This document shows positions 35,408 to 44,130 of a stretch of 54,782 nucleotides of DNA, piece by piece. Position 1 is the first letter of the stretch. The number at the start of each line of letters is the position of its first letter. The DNA comes from Maridesulfovibrio ferrireducens (GTDB taxonomy: Bacteria; Desulfobacterota; Desulfovibrionia; Desulfovibrionales; Desulfovibrionaceae): contig NZ_JAEINN010000019.1 in the NCBI RefSeq assembly GCF_016342405.1, positions 1 to 54,782 on the forward strand. The letters run 5' to 3'. The position numbers and the translations under genes are program-made. A model generated the notes under the pieces. The model was not told where the DNA came from. It did no database searches and saw only the letters and a list, made by a program, of their open reading frames with translations.

Positions 35408-35432
35408 CTTTACACCCTCCAGCGGGGACAAT
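35404..35432 (+). promoter_or_regulatory. Weak sigma-70 promoter candidate before the first adh
   Basis: TTGACT and GACAAT are 17 bp apart, between the phosphatase stop and the GTG start of the alcohol dehydrogenase. It is only a fair match in the -10; no sigma-54 element is visible here. Confidence 0.3.
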
Positions 35433-35487
35433 AAAAAAAACATTATTTCAAAAATAGTCCAGCAATACTGAGCAACAAGGAGTCTTT

Positions 35488-36630
35488 GTGCAGATAACTA
35501 AATTCGCCATACCGGAGATAATATTCGGCAACGGCAGTATCAAGTACCTTGCTTCATGTGCGCAGCGCCTTGGCGCAAAAAGGGTTTTACTAGTCAGTGA
35601 TAAGGGGCTTGAAGCTTCGGGCTGGGTTCAAAAAATCCTTAATATTCTCAAAGAAGCAAATATGGAATGTGCCTATTTTAATGACCTTACCGCCAACCCC
35701 CGGGACTGTCAGGTCCATCAGGGTGCAAAGATGTATCTGGAGCACAAGGCCGATGTAATTATCGGACTTGGGGGTGGAAGTCCCATCGACGCAGCAAAAG
35801 GTATTGCCACCATAGTCAGCAATGGCGGTAAAATAAGCGATTATGAAGGTGCTAACCGCATAAGCCGTCCTCTGCCGCCCATGATTTTTATCCCTACCAC
35901 TGCCGGAAGCGGATCAGATGTTTCACAGTACGCAATTATCACAGATAAAGAACGACAAGTAAAAATGGCCATCATCAGCCGTTCTCTGGTACCCAATATT
36001 TCAATCATCGACCCGGATCTGCTCGTTACAAAATCACGTAAATTAATTCTAGCCTCAGCTATTGACGCACTTGCCCACGCCATTGAGTCATATGTTTCGA
36101 GACTTGCTTCCCCTTTTACTGAATCCCAAGCCTTAAATGCTATTAAGCTGATTGCAGAAAACCTCAACCCTGCGGCAAATAACAAAGACCCTGAAGCTCT
36201 GAGAAATCTGGCTATTGCAAGCACTGCGGCGGGTATGTCCTTCAGTAATGCAGGACTTGGCGTAGGGCATGCTTTGGCACACTCACTTGGCGGACGCTAT
36301 GATGTTATGCACGGCATGACACTGCCGATACTGCTTCCGGCTGTAATACGCTTCAACATCCCCAGCTGTAGAAATAAAATGGCTGTAATTGCCCGTACGA
36401 TTAACGACGCACATATCTACTCTACTGAGATAGAGGCTGAGCAGGTATGCGACACATTGCAACAAATGTTTGAAGAACTGGACATCCCCATGCGACTGCG
36501 CGACCTCCTTCCTGATGACTCTCATATGGAAGAAATATGTCATATGGCTGTTCAGGATGCCTGTGCTGTTCCCAACCCCAGAAAAGCCGACTGGCGCGAC
36601 CTGCTCGGCATCTGCATCGAGGCATGGTAA
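35488..36630 (+). CDS. Iron-containing alcohol dehydrogenase (regulator-linked copy)
   Basis: A 380-residue group III alcohol dehydrogenase. It has the NAD-binding GLGGGSPIDAAKG (about 92-104) and metal ligands in DALAHAIES and GVGHALAHSLGGRYDVMHG. It starts at GTG with AAGGAG upstream. It overlaps the histidine kinase gene (TAATG), so it is produced in a fixed ratio with the two-component pair. Such coupling suggests modest expression and perhaps production of the aldehyde signal that the system senses. It is distinct from the adh at 39467, with different motif residues throughout. Confidence 0.9.
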   Translation: MQITKFAIPEIIFGNGSIKYLASCAQRLGAKRVLLVSDKGLEASGWVQKILNILKEANMECAYFNDLTANPRDCQVHQGAKMYLEHKADVIIGLGGGSPIDAAKGIATIVSNGGKISDYEGANRISRPLPPMIFIPTTAGSGSDVSQYAIITDKERQVKMAIISRSLVPNISIIDPDLLVTKSRKLILASAIDALAHAIESYVSRLASPFTESQALNAIKLIAENLNPAANNKDPEALRNLAIASTAAGMSFSNAGLGVGHALAHSLGGRYDVMHGMTLPILLPAVIRFNIPSCRNKMAVIARTINDAHIYSTEIEAEQVCDTLQQMFEELDIPMRLRDLLPDDSHMEEICHMAVQDACAVPNPRKADWRDLLGICIEAW

Positions 36631-37814
36631 TGAGCAACAACACTTCACTTCTCGACCTCATAGGAATCGAGCATAATAAGCTTAATTTCTTTCAGGAATT
36701 GCAAAATAATATTCAGGAACTCACGACTCTGAATCTTCAATCAGAAGACCAGCGGCGTGAAATTGCAGCAATTCTTGACGGCATAACAGACGTAATGATG
36801 GTTCTTTCTGAAAAATTGGAAATCATCTCGGTCAACCATGTTTTTGAACAGCTTTTTCCCGGCATCAATCCTATAGGTAAAACATGCTACAGCCTGTTTA
36901 GAAATGTCGATCATCCGTGTTCTGAATGTCCGGCTTTCCGGGCTCTTTCCACCAACTCTGTGTGTAAAGAAACAGCCATATTCCGTATCGACAACAAAAA
37001 CATGCAGTTTGACATGGTAGCCTCGCCGCTAAAAAACCCTGATCTTACTGAAAACCGCATTCTCATTTTCAAACGCGATGTAACTTTAGAAAAAGAGTAT
37101 CAAGCTAAATTTTATCAAGCAGAAAAAATGGCGACTATCGGGGTGCTGGCCGCAGGAGTTGCTCACGAAATAAATAACCCTATGGCCGCTGTAGCCGGAT
37201 TTGCAGAAGGAATTCAGCGTAGACTGGCTAGACTGGATGACTCGGTACCGGAAGAGTTGGCAGAAGATCTTAACGACTACACAAACACTATCTTAAAAGA
37301 ATGCCTGCGCTGTCAGGATATCGTAAAAACGCTGCTTTCCTTCAGCCGTCCCATTGCCGCAGATTTTCTTCCCGTTGACTTTAATCAAGTGGCAAAAGAC
37401 ACGTTAAGATTGCTGGATCATCAATTTCGCAAAAGAAAAAACATCCACTTGATAATAGAATTGACCTCCCCTTTATCTCATATATATGGAGACGAAGCTC
37501 AACTTAAGCAGGTCATACTGAATCTCATGACCAACGCTATCGATGCGGTAGGAGAATCCGGCGAGATCCATGTTAAAACCTTTACAGAGAATAACCAAGT
37601 AGGACTGAAAGTCAGCGACTCAGGGTGCGGCATTCCTCCGGAAAATAAAGATATGCTTTTCGAACCGTTTTTTACGACTAAATCCGTCGGACACGGAATA
37701 GGCATAGGGTTATCTACCTGCTACAATATCGTAAGTGAACACAAAGGTGAAATCATCGTGGACAGCAGCCCAGGCAAAGGGTCCTGCTTCACAGTACTCC
37801 TTCCAATTCAGTGA
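36630..37814 (+). CDS. PAS-domain sensor histidine kinase, soluble
   Basis: A 394-residue kinase without signal peptide or membrane segments, so it senses inside the cell. A PAS domain (about 45-160) contains four cysteines (KTCYSLFRNVDHPCSECP), suggesting a metal, Fe-S or redox sensor. The phosphoacceptor is in GVLAAGVAHEINNPMAAVAG, followed by the ATPase boxes NLMTNAIDAV, DSGCGIPPE and GIGIGLSTC. The start at 36630 overlaps the adh stop. It pairs with the response regulator seven bases downstream. Confidence 0.93.
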   Translation: MSNNTSLLDLIGIEHNKLNFFQELQNNIQELTTLNLQSEDQRREIAAILDGITDVMMVLSEKLEIISVNHVFEQLFPGINPIGKTCYSLFRNVDHPCSECPAFRALSTNSVCKETAIFRIDNKNMQFDMVASPLKNPDLTENRILIFKRDVTLEKEYQAKFYQAEKMATIGVLAAGVAHEINNPMAAVAGFAEGIQRRLARLDDSVPEELAEDLNDYTNTILKECLRCQDIVKTLLSFSRPIAADFLPVDFNQVAKDTLRLLDHQFRKRKNIHLIIELTSPLSHIYGDEAQLKQVILNLMTNAIDAVGESGEIHVKTFTENNQVGLKVSDSGCGIPPENKDMLFEPFFTTKSVGHGIGIGLSTCYNIVSEHKGEIIVDSSPGKGSCFTVLLPIQ

Positions 37815-37821
37815 GATAATA

Positions 37822-39165
37822 ATAATGCCGGAATCATATAAAATTCTTGTTATAGATGACGAAGAATCCATATTGAAACTACTTAGTAAGGAACTGGCAA
37901 GCCCTGAACGGATTCTCCATACTGCAAACTGCGCTGAAGCCGCCAGAGAGCAGATACGAAAAAACCGCTACGACGTAATCATTTCTGATATAAGACTACC
38001 TGACGGAAACGGGCTTGAACTTCTTACCGAATTCAAGGACATCGAGCCGGATGGTGAAGTCATACTCATCACCGGGCATGGCAACATTGATAACGCAGTG
38101 GAAGCAATCCGCATAGGCGCATACGACTACATAACCAAGCCTTTCAGGCTCGATAGAGTGGAGCTGGTAGTCGAACGGGCATGGCAAAGAGTCTGCCTGC
38201 AACGAGAAAACCGCAGCTATAAACATTCTCAAAACGATACAGCCAGCACACAGCTTATCGGAAAAGCCAGTTCGATAAAACATATTCACCATCTGATCAG
38301 CAAAGTAGCTCCAACGGAAGTTCCTGTCCTTATCACGGGAGATTCAGGGGCAGGTAAAGATGTTGTTGCACGCAGTATTCATACGGCAAGCGGTCGTTCC
38401 GGCAAACCTCTCATAGTAAAAAACTGCGCAACCCTGCAAAAAGAACTCGCACGCAGTGAACTTTTCGGACATACACGCGGTTCATTTACCGGAGCCATGG
38501 AAAACAGTGACGGGCTTATGACGTTTGCTCATACCGGGACTCTTTTTCTGGATGAAATAGGTGAACTGCCGATGGAAGTCCAAGCTTCCCTACTGCGCGT
38601 GCTGGAATCACATACTTTCCGCAGAGTCGGAGAAAAAGACGAACGCACTGTGGATATACGCTTTCTTTTCGCCACAAACCGTAACCTTGCGCAGGAAGTT
38701 GAAGCCGGAAGATTTCATGAAGCTCTCTTTCATCGCATCAATGTATTCAATATTAATCTGCCGCCCCTTAAAGACAGGCGGGAAGATGTGCCACTGCTCG
38801 TAGATTTTTTCCTTAGAAAACTTGGTCAGCAAATGGGGCAAGGTGAATACACTGTGAGCGAACGGGCCATGCAGTGCATGCTTTCCTACTATTGGCCGGG
38901 TAATGTCCGTGAACTCAGAAACGTTCTTGAGCGAAGTATTATCCTATCCGATAATTACGTAATTACCTGCAACTGCCTTCCCCGCGAAATTGCAGATCAG
39001 CCGGAAAGGGATAGCGAAACAGGAATACTCTCATTAGAACGCATGGAGCGGGAACATATTATCAAAGCTATTGATTTCTTTAGCGGTAACAAACTTAAGG
39101 CTGCCGAAGCTTTGGGAATCGGACGTAAAACTCTGTACCGCAAAATTGATAAGTATAATCTTTAG
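37822..39165 (+). CDS. NtrC-family sigma-54 response regulator
   Basis: A 447-residue activator with a receiver domain (LVIDDEES, phospho-acceptor in ISDIRLPDG), an AAA+ domain and a Fis-type HTH (LKAAEALGIGRKTLYRKI). The AAA+ part has Walker A GDSGAGKD and Walker B LFLDEIGE. Its sigma-54 loop reads GSFTGA instead of the usual GAFTGA. It should be phosphorylated by the kinase encoded just upstream. Matching paired sites and sigma-54 promoters before the mop operon and before the adh at 39467 are its likely targets. The start at 37822 is the ATG after the kinase stop. Confidence 0.94.
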   Translation: MMPESYKILVIDDEESILKLLSKELASPERILHTANCAEAAREQIRKNRYDVIISDIRLPDGNGLELLTEFKDIEPDGEVILITGHGNIDNAVEAIRIGAYDYITKPFRLDRVELVVERAWQRVCLQRENRSYKHSQNDTASTQLIGKASSIKHIHHLISKVAPTEVPVLITGDSGAGKDVVARSIHTASGRSGKPLIVKNCATLQKELARSELFGHTRGSFTGAMENSDGLMTFAHTGTLFLDEIGELPMEVQASLLRVLESHTFRRVGEKDERTVDIRFLFATNRNLAQEVEAGRFHEALFHRINVFNINLPPLKDRREDVPLLVDFFLRKLGQQMGQGEYTVSERAMQCMLSYYWPGNVRELRNVLERSIILSDNYVITCNCLPREIADQPERDSETGILSLERMEREHIIKAIDFFSGNKLKAAEALGIGRKTLYRKIDKYNL

Positions 39166-39184
39166 TTTGACAAGACCTCCGCGT

Positions 39185-39223
39185 GTGACACACTACCCTC
39201 ATATTCTGTAGCAAAACGACACA
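39185..39223 (+). promoter_or_regulatory. Upstream activator sites of the second adh
   Basis: GTGACACAC (39185-39193) and CAAAACGACACA (39212-39223) have the same spacing as at the mop operon. They begin 20 bp after the stop of the response regulator gene. The gene-free stretch 39166-39466 holds only these sites, a pair of palindromes and the sigma-54 promoter. Confidence 0.75.
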
Positions 39224-39227
39224 GTAG

Positions 39228-39259
39228 CTCGCGAGTGCATATTCTATATACCTCGCGAG
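39228..39259. promoter_or_regulatory. Pair of CTCGCGAG palindromes
   Basis: Two exact copies of the 8-bp palindrome CTCGCGAG start 24 bp apart between the activator sites and the sigma-54 promoter of adh. They may bind a second regulator as a pair or fold as a stem; neither copy occurs at the mop promoter. Confidence 0.5.
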
Positions 39260-39380
39260 ATTCACTTCATTCATTTTTTCTAAAAAAACGGACCACATCC
39301 CTGATGTCCGAAGCGAATACAGATCCATTCACGACCTCCCTCGAACCACATAACTGTCTAGAATAAAAGGGTTTATACTT

Positions 39381-39396
39381 TGGCACTCTTATTGCT
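39381..39396 (+). promoter_or_regulatory. Sigma-54 promoter of the second adh
   Basis: TGGCAC-TCTTA-TTGCT is an exact match to the -24/-12 consensus, with GG and GC ten bases apart. It lies 70 bp upstream of the start codon. Confidence 0.92.
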
Positions 39397-39466
39397 AATA
39401 GAGAACTATTAATAAGCACTTGGCAGGTACAACCTTCAAAAACATGTAGCTCAAGGATGGTCCCAA

Positions 39467-40648
39467 ATGGCAGTACGTGAAGAAGTATACGGTTTCTTTA
39501 TTCCTAGTGTAACCCTCATCGGTATCGGCGCACACAAGGAAATTCCAGCCCGCATTCGTTCTCTTGGAGGCAAGAAGCCTCTACTTGTTACCGACAAAGG
39601 AATCACTGCAATAGGTATGACCAAACAGATTGCAGACATCTTGAAAGCTGAAGGCATGGAATGCGTTGTTTACGATGAAACTATCCCAAACCCAACCGAT
39701 AAAAACGTTGCTGACGGTGTAAAGGTCTACAAAGACAATAAGTGTGATTCACTTATCACCCTCGGTGGCGGAAGCTCACATGACTGTGGTAAAGGTGTAG
39801 GCCTTGTTGTTGCGAACGGCGGCACAATTCACGACTACGAAGGCGTAGACAAATCAACAAAGGCAATGCCTCCTTACATCGCAGTTAACACAACTGCTGG
39901 TACCGCTTCAGAAATGACCCGTTTTTGCATCATCACCGACACATCCCGCAAAGTAAAAATGGCCATCGTTGACTGGCGCGTAACTCCAGGTATTGCTCTT
40001 GATGATCCATTACTGATGATGGGTATGCCACCAGCCCTTACCGCTGCTACCGGTATGGATGCTCTTACTCATTCCATTGAAGCATATGTTTCTACTATTG
40101 CTACCCCGATCACAGATGCTTGTGCTGAAAAATCTATCAGACTCATTTCCAAATTCCTGCGCCGCGCAGTAGCTAACGGCCAAGACATCGAAGCCCGCGA
40201 AGGCATGTGTTACGCACAGTACATGGGCGGTATGGCATTCAACAACGCCAGCCTCGGTCATGTTCATGCTATGGCTCATCAGCTTGGCGGATTCTACGAC
40301 CTGCCTCATGGCGAATGTAATGCTATCCTTCTTCCTTATGTTGAAGAGTACAACCTGATCTCCAATATTGACCGTTTCTGCGACATGGCAGAATGGCTCG
40401 GAGCAGATATCACAGGACTGTCCAAGCGTGATGCAGCAGATGCTTGTCTTGCAGCAATCCGTAAACTCTCAAGCGATGTAGGCATTCCTGCCGGCTTGAT
40501 TGCTCTCGGCGAACGTTACGGCAAGAAGGTATCTGAAAAAGACATCCCAACCATGACAGCGAATGCTCAGAAAGATGCTTGTGGTCTTACTAACCCACGT
40601 TGCATGTCAGACGCAGCAGTTGCAGCCATTTATAAAGCAGCACTTTAA
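39467..40648 (+). CDS. adh: Iron-containing alcohol dehydrogenase, probably highly expressed
   Basis: A 393-residue group III alcohol dehydrogenase oxidising short alcohols such as ethanol with NAD. It has LGGGSSHDCGKG (about 97-108) for NAD and metal ligands in DALTHSIEA and HAMAHQLGGFYDLPHG. Codon use is strongly biased (GGT, GTT, CTT-rich), as for an abundant protein, more than in the adh at 35488. A consensus sigma-54 promoter and activator sites precede it. Its aldehyde product would be the substrate of Mop, whose operon has the same promoter design. Confidence 0.95.
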   Translation: MAVREEVYGFFIPSVTLIGIGAHKEIPARIRSLGGKKPLLVTDKGITAIGMTKQIADILKAEGMECVVYDETIPNPTDKNVADGVKVYKDNKCDSLITLGGGSSHDCGKGVGLVVANGGTIHDYEGVDKSTKAMPPYIAVNTTAGTASEMTRFCIITDTSRKVKMAIVDWRVTPGIALDDPLLMMGMPPALTAATGMDALTHSIEAYVSTIATPITDACAEKSIRLISKFLRRAVANGQDIEAREGMCYAQYMGGMAFNNASLGHVHAMAHQLGGFYDLPHGECNAILLPYVEEYNLISNIDRFCDMAEWLGADITGLSKRDAADACLAAIRKLSSDVGIPAGLIALGERYGKKVSEKDIPTMTANAQKDACGLTNPRCMSDAAVAAIYKAAL

Positions 40649-40660
40649 TTAAACGAGCTT

Positions 40661-40858
40661 CGGTCGGTTCCGGCGGGCAACCCGGAATCGACCGCTCATA
40701 ATATTCAGTCAACGAACAGCCGGGTATACACAGAGAATGGATTGACTGAGGCAAACCTGACTGTTCGAAAAGTCCGACAGTAGAGTTCGGGTGGAGCCGA
40801 ATACTCACCACACTGCCGACAGACTACATATTTCCGAGGGGGGCTCACTTCCCCCCTC
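40661..40858 (+). ncRNA. Structured RNA region after adh (3'UTR or leader)
   Basis: A gene-free 360-bp gap holds four ordered stems. The first is a 13-bp hairpin (40661-40673/40682-40694, no T-run). Second is TCAGTCAA (40705) pairing with TTGACTGA (40742). Third is CGAACAG (40713) pairing with CTGTTCG (40761); this overlaps the second stem's loop, so the two are mutually exclusive or knotted. Then come a GAG-TTCGG hairpin (40783-40806) and a GAGGGGGG/CCCCCCTC hairpin (40836-40858). Nothing protein-coding is supported. It may be a riboswitch-like leader for the ATP-grasp gene, a small RNA, or a long adh 3'UTR. From 40859 to 41008 I see only AT-rich leader. Confidence 0.5.
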
Positions 40859-41008
40859 TGATCAAAAATATCTATCTACTTCGATTCCCCCAAAGCTTTT
40901 ATAATCTACCGCTGTACAATTTCGCCCGCACTTATTATTGACATCTGACAAACCAAAATCACTTCATGATTTATGTTGAAACCCTATTCACAACCTATAG
41001 GATTACAG

Positions 41009-42178
41009 ATGTTTATTTTAGAAAAACCATATGTCTCCGATTTACTTAAAAACACCCTGACCGAACTGAAAGCAAATGTTCTGGACAATGAAACAGCTCG
41101 CACGGCAATGCAGGATTCTCCTCTTTCGCTTGTGAACGAACAGGATTTTATCAATTTTTATAAGGCAAACCCTGACCAGCCTGTCTATTCTAATTCTGAA
41201 AACGCTATCAACTGGATTGACAACAATTTAACTTCCGGTGATCTGTCACAAAAGATTCGTTTATTCAAAGACAAGGCCGCCTTTCGCGATCTCGTAAAAG
41301 ATTTATATCCCGACTTTTTTTATAAAACAGTTCCGTTCGAAGAACTTGATTCAATAAATCCTGAAGACCTGCCTATCCCCTGTGTAATCAAACCGAGCGT
41401 TGGCTTTTTCAGTCTTGGTGTGCACATAGTAGAATCAATTCAAGGCTGGCATGACGCAGTTACCGCAATCAAAGAAGAAATTGAACACATCAAGACAATG
41501 TATCCCGCCAAAGTTCTTGAACTGGATATGTTTATCATTGAACAGTGTATAGAAGGCGAAGAATTTGCTGTTGATGCGTATTTCGACAAGGAAGGAAAAC
41601 CAGTAATTCTCGACATTCTGGGACATCTTTTCGCATCAAGTGATGATGTAAGTGACCGGGTCTATATAACCTCCACTGATATCATCAAAAAATGGCATGA
41701 CAAATTTGAAGGACTGCTGACTGAAATAGGAAAACGCGCCGGACTCAAAAATTTCCCGCTCCATATTGAAATCAGAGGCTATGAAAAAGGTAATCTAGGC
41801 GTAATTGAAGTTAACCCCATGCGCTTTGCAGGCTGGTGCGTAACGGATCTTGCCTACTTCGCATACGGAATCAACCCGTATAAATATTTCATGGAAGGAC
41901 TCACCCCGGATTGGGATGAGATTTTTGCTAAGAATAAAGACAAAGTCTGCGCCATGACAATAGGCGAAATAGATTCAAATGTTGACCGTTCAAAAATCAA
42001 AGATATCAACTACGAATCATTCAATTCATACTTCACTAAACCACTTGAATTACGCAAGATTGATTATAAAGAGTTCCCGGTTTTCGCGTTCATGTTCGCA
42101 GAAGTTAAAAAAGACAACATGGCTGAGCTTAAGAAAATACTCCATGCTGATTTAAGTGAATATTTGATTTTTGAGTAG
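41009..42178 (+). CDS. ATP-grasp domain protein
   Basis: A 389-residue ligase-type enzyme. The ATP-grasp fold is shown by IPCVIKPSVGFFSLGVHIV (about 122-140), FIIEQCIEGEEFAVDAYF, and a Mg-binding LGVIEVNPMRFAGWC. The start at 41009 is preferred over an ATG at 40973 because AGGA lies seven bases upstream. It would join a carboxylate to an amine or thiol with ATP; the substrate is not evident. It stands alone behind an unusually long structured leader. Confidence 0.85.
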   Translation: MFILEKPYVSDLLKNTLTELKANVLDNETARTAMQDSPLSLVNEQDFINFYKANPDQPVYSNSENAINWIDNNLTSGDLSQKIRLFKDKAAFRDLVKDLYPDFFYKTVPFEELDSINPEDLPIPCVIKPSVGFFSLGVHIVESIQGWHDAVTAIKEEIEHIKTMYPAKVLELDMFIIEQCIEGEEFAVDAYFDKEGKPVILDILGHLFASSDDVSDRVYITSTDIIKKWHDKFEGLLTEIGKRAGLKNFPLHIEIRGYEKGNLGVIEVNPMRFAGWCVTDLAYFAYGINPYKYFMEGLTPDWDEIFAKNKDKVCAMTIGEIDSNVDRSKIKDINYESFNSYFTKPLELRKIDYKEFPVFAFMFAEVKKDNMAELKKILHADLSEYLIFE

Positions 42179-42198
42179 GCGAGATATTAAAAACAAAA

Positions 42199-42224
42199 AA
42201 GGCCAAAGCGCGAGCTTTGGCCTT
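42199..42224. terminator. Bidirectional terminator between ATP-grasp and sulP genes
   Basis: AAGGCCAAAGC pairs with GCTTTGGCCTT around GCGA. On the minus strand a run of six T follows, stopping sulP; on the plus strand the U-tract is weaker. Confidence 0.85.
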
Positions 42225-42248
42225 ATATGAATTAACAAAAAGGGTATA

Positions 42249-43928
42249 TTAAGCTTTTTTAGGAGGAGGTGTATGTAATACTTCCTGAGCTATAGCTGTT
42301 GGGAAATCAGGGAAGATATTTTCTGGACCAACGAGCTTATCAGTGCCGAGCCGCTCCATAATTTTACGTATGTTGGAATGGACCCCTGACAGTAAGATCT
42401 TAATCCCCTGCGCCTGTGTCTGACGAATTACTGTTTCCAAAGCTTCAATGCCTGTTGCATCTATAACCGGAACTAAGCGCATACAAAGAACGATAACTTC
42501 AGGTTTCTTTCGAGTAAATCGCATAACGTCTATAAAACGTTGAGCCATCCCGAAAAAGAATGGCCCTGATATTTCATAGACAACAACTTTCTCACGACCG
42601 TCCTTCCTGCTAAACCTCTCCTCTCTCGGCAATCCTGTATCCAAACTGTGTATGTCTGAAATTTCACTCATCCGCTTCATAAACAATAAGGCTGCCAGCA
42701 CAACCCCAACCTCAACTGCAACTGTCAGGTCAACAAAGACTGTCAGTCCGAAGGCTATCAGCATAACCACAGAATCAGACTTTGGAGCAAAGAACAAACG
42801 GCGCATACGATGAGGATCACTCATATCCCATGCTACAAGCATGAGAACCCCAGCAAGACTAGCCAGCGGGATGTGCGATGCCAGCGGCGCACAGGCCGCA
42901 ATAAATATAATTAATGTTAACGCATGGATAATCCCGGCCATAGGGGAATAAGCACCGGCCCGAATGTTCGTAGCAGTTCTGGCAATTGCACCGGTAGCAG
43001 GAATACCCCCAAAGAGCGCAGACCCTATATTCGCCAATCCTTGGGCTACAAGTTCTGTGGAAGAATTGTGACGATCTCCACTCATTCCGTCAGCAACAGT
43101 CGCACTGAGCAATGATTCAATACCCGCAAGTATCGCAATAGTGAGAGCATCAGGAAGGAGGCTTTGAATCTTTCCACTAAAATGCCAAAAAGGAACAAAC
43201 GCAGGCAATTTTGAAGGAATTCCGCCAAATCGCGTTCCGATTGTTTCAATTTCAAGTCCAAAAATCCAAGTTACAGCCGTAGCTACAAATATACCGACAA
43301 AAGGTGCCGGAATTTTCGGAATGTATCGCCGGACAAGTAGCATTAATAGGAGGGTAACTATCCCAAGGGTGAGAGTTGTGCTGTCTGTTGTTGAAATATT
43401 CTGGGCACACACTTGAATACGTTCAATAAAATCCGAAGGTAACTGCTCAATTTTGAGTCCCAAAAAATCTTTGATTTGAGAGGTAAATATGAGCAGCCCT
43501 ATCCCTGAGGTAAATCCCGTTGTTACGGGATATGGAATATATTGTAATAATTTACCTAAACCGAATACGCCCATTAATATCAGTAAGAAGCCAGCCATTA
43601 ATGTCGCAACAATCATTCCTTCGTAACCTTGACGAGCTATAACCCCCGCAATGATAACAACAAAGGCTCCAGTAGGGCCACCGATTTGAAAACGAGTGCC
43701 ACCTAATGCAGAAATAACGAATCCGGCGACAATAGCTGTTATGAGTCCTTTCTCTGGAGGAGCTCCTGAAGCAATTGCAAACGCCATAGCCAATGGCAAA
43801 GCCACGATGCCAACAGTTATTCCTGCTGCAAAATCGCATCGAAATGATTGAAGAGAATATCCAGACTTAAAATAATTCACACTGGCTGGAATGAGAAAAC
43901 GAAACCTGGACCGTAAAGATGAGTCCAT
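42249..43928 (-). CDS. SulP family anion permease with STAS domain
   Basis: A 559-residue membrane transporter for sulfate or another anion such as bicarbonate. The N-terminal half has the SulP signature DFAAGITVGIVALPLAMAFA and many membrane helices; GLANIGSALFGGIPATGAIARTATN marks the family's second motif. The C-terminal STAS domain (about 455-545) contains VVVYEISGPFFFGMAQ and VPVIDATGIEALE. I start at the ATG at 43928, with AGGAGG seven bases upstream; the longer frame would cross a structured leader. In a sulfate reducer it may supply sulfate, but SulP specificity varies. Confidence 0.92.
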   Translation of the reverse strand: MDSSLRSRFRFLIPASVNYFKSGYSLQSFRCDFAAGITVGIVALPLAMAFAIASGAPPEKGLITAIVAGFVISALGGTRFQIGGPTGAFVVIIAGVIARQGYEGMIVATLMAGFLLILMGVFGLGKLLQYIPYPVTTGFTSGIGLLIFTSQIKDFLGLKIEQLPSDFIERIQVCAQNISTTDSTTLTLGIVTLLLMLLVRRYIPKIPAPFVGIFVATAVTWIFGLEIETIGTRFGGIPSKLPAFVPFWHFSGKIQSLLPDALTIAILAGIESLLSATVADGMSGDRHNSSTELVAQGLANIGSALFGGIPATGAIARTATNIRAGAYSPMAGIIHALTLIIFIAACAPLASHIPLASLAGVLMLVAWDMSDPHRMRRLFFAPKSDSVVMLIAFGLTVFVDLTVAVEVGVVLAALLFMKRMSEISDIHSLDTGLPREERFSRKDGREKVVVYEISGPFFFGMAQRFIDVMRFTRKKPEVIVLCMRLVPVIDATGIEALETVIRQTQAQGIKILLSGVHSNIRKIMERLGTDKLVGPENIFPDFPTAIAQEVLHTPPPKKA

Positions 43929-43954
43929 TGAGAAACCTCCTGATTTGGTGGTGT

Positions 43955-44019
43955 CTCCGTGGGGCACAGTCGGCAGGCTAAAAGGCCAGAGGCTGGAGGC
44001 TCGCGCGGGGAAGACACGG
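43955..44019 (-). promoter_or_regulatory. Structured GC-rich leader of sulP
   Basis: TCCGTG (43955) and CACGGA (44014) pair over a GC-rich inner part with CCAG-AGG-CTGG and three AGGCT copies, in otherwise AT-rich intergenic DNA directly before the sulP ribosome site. A possible cis-regulatory RNA or a small interspersed repeat. I do not recognise the class. Confidence 0.4.
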
Positions 44020-44130
44020 AACTTAATCCGTTTGTAACGTATGTCAAGAAATTCCAAATGATCACCTTTGACAAGACCGAACAATTACGGCAAATCCTAG
44101 AGTATAAAAACAACCCTTCAAGGAGATCAT

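Noticed and set aside
40590-40811. 73-residue minus-strand ORF in the structured region after adh
   Set aside because: It overlaps the adh end and the hairpins, and no start signal is visible.
40836-40858. GAGGGGGG/CCCCCCTC hairpin as intrinsic terminator of adh
   Set aside because: No T-run follows on either strand, so it is kept only as part of the structured region.
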